This document shows, in pieces, positions 17,063 to 23,017 of a DNA stretch of 23,017 bases (position 1 is its first letter; each line of letters starts with the position of its first letter). Origin of the DNA: an uncultured Massilia sp. (GTDB lineage: Bacteria; Pseudomonadota; Gammaproteobacteria; Burkholderiales; Burkholderiaceae); NCBI GenBank assembly GCA_946481275.1, contig CAMLMV010000073.1, forward strand, positions 1 through 23,017, given 5' to 3'. The translations under genes were made by a program, and so were the position numbers. The notes beneath the pieces are model-generated. The model saw only the letters and a list, made by a program, of their open reading frames with translations. It did not search any database and was not told the origin of the DNA.

Positions 17063-17962
17063 TCAGGACGCCGTGCGCTCCAGCCGGGTCGGCAATTCCG
17101 CCGCCAGGAAATCGACGAGCGCGCGCAAGCGGACGTTCTCGCGCATGTCGGCGTGGAAGCCGAGGCGCAGGTCGAGTGCCGGATCGGACGCCGGAACCAC
17201 GAGGCGGTGCAACTGCGCGAACGATTCGCCCAGCGGACGGGGTATGTGTCCGATCGCCTCCCCGGCCAGCGTCGCGGCCACGACCGTATGCATGTCGCCG
17301 GCCCGCAGTATGACGTGCGCATCGGGCAGCACCGCGCGGATCCATGCGTCGTGCAGGAAGACGTCCGCCTGCGGTTCGATCAACACCAGGCGGTGGCCGC
17401 GCCCCTGCTGCGCCGGGTCCGGCAGACCGTGGCGTTCGATATAGCCGGGCGCGGCGAACAGGCTGTAGGGAACGGTGGCGAGGCGGCGCTGGATGAGGTT
17501 GTCCTGTTCGATCCGGCGGAACGCCACGCTCAGGTCCGCCTCACGGGCCGCCAGATTGAAGTTGCGCTTTTCGTTGATGAGCCGCAGCGTCAACCCGGGG
17601 TGCTGCGCGCCGAAGCGTGCCAGCAGGGGCGCCACGAAGGCGGCGCCGAGCCAGTCGATGCTGGTAATCGTCAGCGCGCCTTCAAGGCCGTCCCCGGTCG
17701 CCGCCAGCTTGCGCAGTACACCTTGTGCTTCGGCATCCATGCGCTCCAGGCCAGCGAGCAGTCCGGCACAGGCGGCGGTCGGCACCATGCCGTACATGTC
17801 GCGGTCGAACAGCTGGATGGCGAGACGCCCTTCGATGGCGGCAACGCGGCGGCTCACGGTCGGCTGGGTCAGGCCGAGGACGCGCGCGGCACCGTTGAGC
17901 GAACCATGCCGCGCCACCGCGAGCAGGACGCGCAGGTCATCCCAGTCGGGACCGATCGTCAT
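17063..17962 (-). CDS. LysR-type transcriptional regulator
   Basis: The 299-aa protein has an N-terminal winged helix-turn-helix (about 5-63) with DDLRVLLAVARHGSLNGAARVLGLTQPTVSRRVAAIE in overlapping stretches, the standard LysR DNA-binding pattern. The effector-binding domain follows: ITSIDWLGAAFVAPLLARF, the ADLSVAFRR region and a C-terminal subdomain. Two ATGs are possible. The one at 17971 is only 2 nt from the upstream stop, with GAGG touching it. The one at 17962 has GAGG at a normal distance and was chosen. It lies 11 nt after the doxX-like gene and upstream of the MFS gene, all codirectional, so it probably controls the transporter and its own operon. The effector is unknown. Confidence 0.93.
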   Translation of the reverse strand: MTIGPDWDDLRVLLAVARHGSLNGAARVLGLTQPTVSRRVAAIEGRLAIQLFDRDMYGMVPTAACAGLLAGLERMDAEAQGVLRKLAATGDGLEGALTITSIDWLGAAFVAPLLARFGAQHPGLTLRLINEKRNFNLAAREADLSVAFRRIEQDNLIQRRLATVPYSLFAAPGYIERHGLPDPAQQGRGHRLVLIEPQADVFLHDAWIRAVLPDAHVILRAGDMHTVVAATLAGEAIGHIPRPLGESFAQLHRLVVPASDPALDLRLGFHADMRENVRLRALVDFLAAELPTRLERTAS

Positions 17963-17973
17963 GTGTGCCATCC

Positions 17974-18330
17974 TCAGAAAATCGACGCCAGCAGCAAGCC
18001 TCGGCAGACCGCCACGTTGCTGAAAAAACCGTTCGCGGCGCCAACGCGCTCCCGTCCCGACAGGCGCCAGAAGTCGAGCAGGGTTACGCTGGCGCAGATC
18101 GTAAATGCGAGCAATGCAATCGCGCTGGCGTGGCGCGACGGCCGCCAGAGCAACCCCAGGCCGGCCACGATCTGCATGGCCGACCCGGCGGCAAGCATCG
18201 CCCGGGGCGCGGGCCAGCCGCGGACGGCCAGCATACTGCACATTTCACGGAAACGAAGAAAGTGAGCACAGCCCGCGCGTACGAAATTCAGGGCGATACA
18301 CGCGAGCGCAACCATCGATACTGCGGACAT
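17974..18330 (-). CDS. DoxX-like integral membrane protein
   Basis: The 118-aa protein is almost entirely hydrophobic with four predicted membrane segments. The opening has LNFVRAGCAHFLRF, and a later stretch has AMLAAGSAMQIVAGLGLLWRP. The third membrane segment leads into LLDFWRL, and the C-terminus is NGFFSNVAVCRGLLLAS. This order (R..G..HF, then a gly-rich helix, then D/H-FW, then F.N.A..GG-like) matches the DoxX family, whose members are linked to redox or stress functions in a few organisms. Function here is not assigned. An upstream in-frame ATG (18336) exists, but GAGAA is better spaced for the ATG at 18330. It is probably cotranscribed with the LysR gene. Confidence 0.8.
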   Translation of the reverse strand: MSAVSMVALACIALNFVRAGCAHFLRFREMCSMLAVRGWPAPRAMLAAGSAMQIVAGLGLLWRPSRHASAIALLAFTICASVTLLDFWRLSGRERVGAANGFFSNVAVCRGLLLASIF

Positions 18331-18333
18331 GAG

Positions 18334-18347
18334 CATTCTCGAGAATG
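18334..18347. repeat. 14-bp perfect palindrome over the doxX-like ribosome-binding site
   Basis: CATTCTCGAGAATG reads the same on both strands and covers the Shine-Dalgarno and possible upstream start of the DoxX-like gene. It could be an operator or an RBS-masking hairpin. Confidence 0.6.
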
Positions 18348-18353
18348 AGGAAA

Positions 18354-18368
18354 ACCCGATTCTCGGGT
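18354..18368. repeat. Inverted repeat near the doxX-like promoter
   Basis: ACCCGA (18354-18359) and TCGGGT (18363-18368) flank TTC. The -10-like GAGAAT (minus strand, 18359-18364) falls inside it. Confidence 0.5.
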
Positions 18369-18383
18369 CCGCCGCGCCCTGAT

Positions 18384-18406
18384 GCCATCATCGATTTTGC
18401 ATGCCC
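18384..18406. promoter_or_regulatory. Repeated 23-bp element, copy B: candidate LysR operator upstream of doxX-lysR
   Basis: The plus strand contains CCATCATCGATTTTGCATG in a block identical to copy A (17013-17035) at 22 of 23 positions. A -10-like GAGAAT lies 19 bp downstream on the minus strand, close to the 20-bp distance at copy A. The repeated geometry at two promoters in one module supports a shared regulator. Confidence 0.6.
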
Positions 18407-18424
18407 GGTCTGCGTGGTGCGCGG

Positions 18425-18841
18425 TCACACCGTCGCCATGTCCTCGACCCGCAAATAATTGACGAGTTCATCGCGCTCGAACGATCCATCCCACTGTCTT
18501 TCGCCGAGCAGTTGCGGCAATGCGCTGTGGGTCAGCAGCGCGTGGAATCTATCCTTGATGAGTTGCGGCCGGATATCCCGCACGCGCACCCGCGACACCT
18601 TGCGCGACAAATCCATGACGATCCCGAACAGGATCCAGTCGAGCTGTAGCAGCAGCATGCTGGCCGACTGGATCGCCCGCGGCGCGATGCTGGTTTCGTA
18701 CAGGCGGGCGACCGACGATTGCCGCGCCCCGGCATCGTCGCCGGCATCTCCCGCCAATTCCTCCGGCCACCAGGCCAATACCTGCTTCAGCAGGCAGTCG
18801 AAATCGGCATGTTCAGGAAGGATGATTTGCCCGGCAAACAT
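18425..18841 (-). CDS. Hypothetical protein, 138 aa
   Basis: I do not recognise this protein. The 138-aa product begins MFAGQIILPEHADFDCLLKQ and is predominantly helical in character. A hydrophobic stretch, SASMLLLQLDWILFGIVMDL (about 60-79), could be a buried helix or a single membrane segment. A basic segment, RKVSRVRVRDIR (about 80-91), follows, and the C-terminal end is acidic. No Shine-Dalgarno is visible before the ATG, and the upstream DNA is AT-rich with TATACT- and TATAAA-like boxes on this strand. It lies divergently from hipB and upstream of the doxX-lysR pair. A competing 131-codon frame on the opposite strand (18459-18854) looks less protein-like. Confidence 0.55.
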   Translation of the reverse strand: MFAGQIILPEHADFDCLLKQVLAWWPEELAGDAGDDAGARQSSVARLYETSIAPRAIQSASMLLLQLDWILFGIVMDLSRKVSRVRVRDIRPQLIKDRFHALLTHSALPQLLGERQWDGSFERDELVNYLRVEDMATV

Positions 18842-19002
18842 AAAAGAAAGGTAAGAAATATTACCGGGCAGTATATCGATGAAAGTGAACGAAAAGCTCT
18901 CACAATTTCACCATTGCTCTAAATCACACTATTTATATTGCAATAGGCGCCGCCGATTCCATGCCAGCGCATGGATGGGCGCTGCGAACGTTGCCAACTC
19001 CA

Positions 19003-19045
19003 TTCATAGATAACGTTTTATGCATCGTAAAACGCCATCTATGAA
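19003..19045. promoter_or_regulatory. 43-bp inverted repeat upstream of hipB (probable HipB operator)
   Basis: TTCATAGAT (19003-19011) and CGTTTTA (19014-19020) are mirrored by TAAAACG (19028-19034) and ATCTATGAA (19037-19045) around a TGCATCG centre. That gives 16 of 18 paired positions per arm. HipB-type antitoxins bind palindromes upstream of their own operon, so this is a natural candidate. Confidence 0.7.
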
Positions 19046-19063
19046 AGTATTCATTGAACAAAG

Positions 19064-19076
19064 CATTCATAGATAA
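19064..19076 (+). repeat. Third copy of the hip operator half-site
   Basis: CATTCATAGATAA repeats 19001-19013 exactly, 63 bp (about six helical turns) away. It lies between the large inverted repeat and the hipB start, and places operator DNA on both sides of any promoter here. Confidence 0.65.
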
Positions 19077-19119
19077 ACGCTTACTTGCTGTAAGCCGTGT
19101 TCTTTGATAGTGTCAGCAC

Positions 19120-19458
19120 ATGCCCAAAAAACTCTCGAACGCCGACATGTGGCCGACGCTCGTCCAGGAACGCCTGGTCGAATGGGGCCGCAGCGTCAAC
19201 GTGCAGCGCATGCAGCAGCGCATCACGGCCGCCGACCTGTGCCGGCGGCTCGGTATTTCCGAAGCCACGCTGCGGCGCCTGGAACGGGGTGATCCCGGCG
19301 TCGGCGCCGGTGCCTACCTGAATGCGCTGCTGACCCTGGGCATGGCGGATGAAGCCACGCCAGCCTTGAAACCCGAACTCTGGCGCAAGGCGCCGGGCAA
19401 GCGGGTCCGGCCAACGCGACAGGAGCAAGGGGCCGCGGCCGATGCCGATTATTTCTAA
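19120..19458 (+). CDS. hipB: HipB-like antitoxin (XRE-family helix-turn-helix protein)
   Basis: The 112-aa protein has a helix-turn-helix of the Cro/C1 (XRE) type at about 35-58 (ITAADLCRRLGISEATLRRLERGD). An N-terminal helix precedes it, and a basic C-terminal tail of about 30 residues (KRVRPTRQE and on) follows. In HipBA modules the antitoxin binds operator DNA and holds the HipA kinase inactive. The assignment rests on the HTH plus the overlapping hipA gene, because the XRE fold alone is not specific. The ATG at 19120 gives the full domain, but no strong Shine-Dalgarno is visible. The end overlaps hipA by 17 nt, which suggests coupled translation. Confidence 0.85.
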   Translation: MPKKLSNADMWPTLVQERLVEWGRSVNVQRMQQRITAADLCRRLGISEATLRRLERGDPGVGAGAYLNALLTLGMADEATPALKPELWRKAPGKRVRPTRQEQGAAADADYF

Positions 19459-20689
19459 GCCGCTGTATGTGTACCTGCAGCGTCCGGACGACGGTGCGTG
19501 GGTCACCGTGGGCCGCTACGTGGCCAGCGCGCCCGGCGAAGGCACGTTCATGTATGCGCCGTCGTACGTCGACAGCGGACTCGCCTGGGCAATCGACCCC
19601 GTGAATCTGCCGTTCATACCCGGCATCCAGTACAGGACCCGGCATTACCAGGGATTGCACGACGTCTTGCGCGATGCGTGCCCGGATGCCTGGGGCCAGG
19701 CCTTGCTGCGGCGCGAATACAACCTGCCCGCCGACGCCCCGCCGCTGCACTACCTGATCAAGGCCGGCAATATCGATCGCTGGGGCGCGCTCGCCGTCGG
19801 GTCGACACCCCGGTTTTCCGGCGCGGCGTTGAACAGCCCACCCTTGCCCCTGCTCGACCAACTGGTCGAGGAACTGGCCGCGCTGGCGGAACACCGGCCG
19901 CCGGTCCGGCCGGCCATCCGGCGCCGGCTGGTGCAGACGGCCAGCGTCGGCGGCGCCCGTCCGAAAGCGACCGTACGCGATGACGCCGGCGCCTTCTGGC
20001 TGGTCAAGCCGCGGATGCACATGGACCCGGCCGACATCCCACGCCTCGAACACTTCGCCCGCGAATGGGGCGCGGCGAGCGGGCTGGATGTGGCGGAAAC
20101 CATCCTGCATCCAGCTCCGGGAGGCCGCAGCGTCCTGCGCGTGCGCCGCTTCGATCGCGACGGCGACCGGCGCTTCATGTGCGTCAGCGCGGCGACGCTG
20201 CTGCAGGCGGAATATCCGGACAATCCGGCCCACACCGACCGCTGGAGTTACCCGCGCCTGGCCGAAGAACTGCGCCGGGTCGGCGCGCCGCCGGAGGATG
20301 GCATCGAACTGTTCGGCCGCATGGTCTTCAACGCCGTTTGCGGAAACGACGACGACCATGTGCGCAACCACGCGATCGTCCATGGGCGGGGCCGCAAGGG
20401 CTGGCGCCTCGCGCCGGCATTCGACGTCGTGCCGAATCCGGCAGAAACGCCGCGCCGGCTGGTCATGCAACTGTCCAGGAGTCGCTTCGACATCGCGCGG
20501 GACGCCGTCCTCGCCGATGCCGTCCGCTTCGGCTTCACAGGGCGCGACGCCTGCGCGGCGTATCTCGACACGCTGCTGGCGCGCATCGAGGCTGCGTTTC
20601 CGCTGGCCGCGGCATGGCTCACGGATGACTGGCGCGCGACGCTGCAGGCGCGGATGATCGAGAACCTCGCACGCCTGCGCGACCGCTAG
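19442..20689 (+). CDS. hipA: HipA-family Ser/Thr kinase toxin
   Basis: The 415-aa length is close to E. coli HipA (440). An N-terminal HipA_N-type domain (about 7-115) precedes the kinase core. The glycine-rich loop SVGGARPKATV is at 168-178, and its serine is the expected autophosphorylation position. The ATP-binding lysine lies in WLVKP (K189). The catalytic loop is NDDDHVRNHA (302-311), and the metal-binding aspartate is D328 in LAPAFDVVPN. In E. coli HipA phosphorylates glutamyl-tRNA synthetase and induces growth arrest; the target here is unknown. All key kinase residues appear intact, so the toxin should be active. It ends 3 nt from the convergent membrane-protein gene. Confidence 0.93.
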   Translation: MPIISKPLYVYLQRPDDGAWVTVGRYVASAPGEGTFMYAPSYVDSGLAWAIDPVNLPFIPGIQYRTRHYQGLHDVLRDACPDAWGQALLRREYNLPADAPPLHYLIKAGNIDRWGALAVGSTPRFSGAALNSPPLPLLDQLVEELAALAEHRPPVRPAIRRRLVQTASVGGARPKATVRDDAGAFWLVKPRMHMDPADIPRLEHFAREWGAASGLDVAETILHPAPGGRSVLRVRRFDRDGDRRFMCVSAATLLQAEYPDNPAHTDRWSYPRLAEELRRVGAPPEDGIELFGRMVFNAVCGNDDDHVRNHAIVHGRGRKGWRLAPAFDVVPNPAETPRRLVMQLSRSRFDIARDAVLADAVRFGFTGRDACAAYLDTLLARIEAAFPLAAAWLTDDWRATLQARMIENLARLRDR

Positions 20690-20692
20690 AAC

Positions 20693-21196
20693 CTACTCGT
20701 CCACCTTCGCATCCTCGCTCTTGGCCGCCTCCATCGCCTCCGGCTCGAGCACTTCCGCCGACTTGTTCATGCGGATGAACACGCCCCAGCCGGCCATCAG
20801 CAAGCCCGCGGCGACGAGCACCGACGCCGCATGCGGCAGCAGTTCCGGCTCTTCGTGCAGGGCCTTGAACGTGCCGACCAGGCCTTCGATCGACAGCGCG
20901 ACCACGACGACGACCATGAAGCGCGACAGGTAGCGGCGCACGCGCGTGGGCGCGCTGATGTGGGCGTCGCGCACGACTTCTTCCTCGGTGATGGTCTGCG
21001 CGATCTGCAGCGAGACGACGGCGATGGCCAGCAGGCCGATCGCTTCGATGGCCATCTCGGCGCTTTCCGCCGCCTCGGCGCCAACCGCCTGCCAGCCGGT
21101 CTGCACGGCCAGCACCGTGATCAGCACGGACACGAGCACGAACAGGAAGCCGAGCACCGCGTGCGCGGTCGAAAAGAAGAACTTCAGGAATTTCAA
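20693..21196 (-). CDS. Small four-helix membrane protein of unknown function
   Basis: The 167-aa product has four hydrophobic segments (about 9-31, 47-68, 92-113 and 123-144). A cytoplasm-like basic stretch (PTRVRRYLSR) follows the second, and the acidic C-terminal tail is rich in E, A and K. I do not recognise a named family. The start is uncertain. TTG at 21196 has a strong GGGAGG Shine-Dalgarno and gives MKFLKFFF directly before TM1. ATG at 21235 adds 13 residues but has no Shine-Dalgarno and would lie inside a palindrome. Codirectional with glpK, 80 nt downstream, and convergent with hipA. Confidence 0.8.
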   Translation of the reverse strand: MKFLKFFFSTAHAVLGFLFVLVSVLITVLAVQTGWQAVGAEAAESAEMAIEAIGLLAIAVVSLQIAQTITEEEVVRDAHISAPTRVRRYLSRFMVVVVVALSIEGLVGTFKALHEEPELLPHAASVLVAAGLLMAGWGVFIRMNKSAEVLEPEAMEAAKSEDAKVDE

Positions 21197-21215
21197 GACG
21201 CCTCCCGCCGGAACG

Positions 21216-21240
21216 AATCGATGACAATATTGCATCGATT
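21216..21240. repeat. Nested palindrome upstream of the small membrane-protein gene
   Basis: AATCGATG (21216-21223) and CATCGATT (21233-21240) are perfect inverse complements. The palindrome CAATATTG (21225-21232) lies between them, so the whole 25-bp block is symmetric except for one extra base. It lies just upstream of the Shine-Dalgarno used by the TTG start and looks like a protein-binding site. Confidence 0.6.
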
Positions 21241-21276
21241 GTGCCCGAACCGCGCCGGCGCGGCCGCACGCGAGGC

Positions 21277-22770
<1,494 letters not shown>

Positions 22771-22798
22771 CATTGTCTCCCAGGTGCGTCGAATTATG

Positions 22799-23017
22799 TG
22801 TAAAGCAGGCCGATAGGCCGGATTCTGTGTAACGCCCTTGCGGACGCTATGACAGCCATTCCTCTAGGCGCCGAATTACTCCGGCGCTCAAGCTTCCTAC
22901 CCGCACGCTCCGCGAGCCGCCTCAACGCGTGCCTATTTGGAATTGCTCCAGGTGGAGGTTACCGCGTTTCACCGTAACTTAATACGCTCGTCTCTGTGGC
23001 CCTATTCCTCGCCTTAT
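22799..23017 (-). ncRNA. rnpB: RNase P RNA (class A), 3' part, cut by window edge
   Basis: RNase P RNA is the catalytic component that trims tRNA 5' leaders. On the minus strand several conserved stretches appear in order: GGTGAAACGCGG, AGCAATTCCAAATAG, AGGCACGCGTTGAGG, the GGTAGG element, GAGGAATGGCTGTC, and near the 3' end ACAGAATCCGGCCTATCGG followed by GCTTTAC. About 219 nt are present, roughly the 3' 55-60 percent of a typical class A RNA; the 5' strand lies outside the window. The 3' boundary (about 22799) is set by likeness to the E. coli 3' end and is accurate only to a few bases. No U-rich terminator is seen before glpK. Confidence 0.93.

Larger units (their letters stand above)
18842..19119. 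promoter_or_regulatory. AT-rich divergent control region of the 138-aa gene and hipBA
   Basis: This 278-bp spacer is clearly AT-richer than its surroundings. Toward the left gene it has TATACT- and TATAAA-like boxes on the minus strand. A CCATGC/GCATGG hairpin lies at 18959-18974, and the hip operator cluster lies at 19003-19074. I could not place a convincing -35/-10 pair for hipB. Confidence 0.6.

Noticed and set aside
21230..21246. Possible third copy of the 23-bp LysR element (CATCGATTGTGCCC near the small membrane gene)
   Set aside because: Only the CATCGATT word and a nearby GCCC match, and the spacing differs by 3 bp. The similarity is too short to separate from chance or from the local palindrome.

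Overview
The window is GC-rich proteobacterial chromosome. The division and cell-wall (dcw) gene order, the meso-diaminopimelate type of MurE, the MCP ending in EWEEF and the bacterial class A RNase P RNA together suggest a betaproteobacterium of the order Burkholderiales. Oxalobacteraceae, for example a Massilia-like genus, is my best guess. This placement rests on protein character and not on a database search.

Region 1 (1-11993, minus strand) is the upstream part of the dcw cluster, transcribed right to left: mraZ-rsmH-ftsL-ftsI-murE-murF-mraY-murD-ftsW-murG-murC. murC runs off the left edge. Most junctions overlap as ATGA or TGATG, so the genes should be translationally coupled. They methylate 16S rRNA (RsmH), build the UDP-MurNAc-pentapeptide (MurC, D, E, F), make lipid I and lipid II (MraY, MurG) and polymerise or crosslink septal peptidoglycan (FtsW, FtsI, FtsL). 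Upstream of mraZ is a sigma70-like promoter (TTGACC-17-TAAAGT). It overlaps a 10-bp-period array of GTGGGA-like MraZ boxes, which points to autoregulation by MraZ.

Region 2 (11867-12322) is a 456-bp, relatively AT-rich divergent intergenic space holding several inverted repeats with no recognised function. Region 3 (12323-15001) is a Lon-type AAA+ ATPase without a protease domain, convergent with and directly abutting a transmembrane chemoreceptor that carries a C-terminal CheR/CheB-type tether.

Region 4 (15093-18841, minus strand) looks like an efflux/stress module: an unknown 138-aa protein, a DoxX-like membrane protein, a LysR regulator, a 14-TM DHA2-type MFS transporter and a SnoaL-like NTF2-fold protein. 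A 23-bp near-identical element lies upstream of both the transporter and the doxX-lysR pair. It is a good candidate operator for the LysR protein.

Region 5 (18842-20689) is a HipBA-type toxin-antitoxin pair. It is preceded by an AT-rich control region with a 43-bp inverted repeat plus an extra half-site. Region 6 (20693-23017, minus strand) holds a small 4-TM membrane protein of unknown function with a probable TTG start, glycerol kinase (glpK), and the 3' part of the RNase P RNA gene (rnpB), cut by the right edge.

I saw no tRNA, transposase, CRISPR array or convincing intrinsic terminator.
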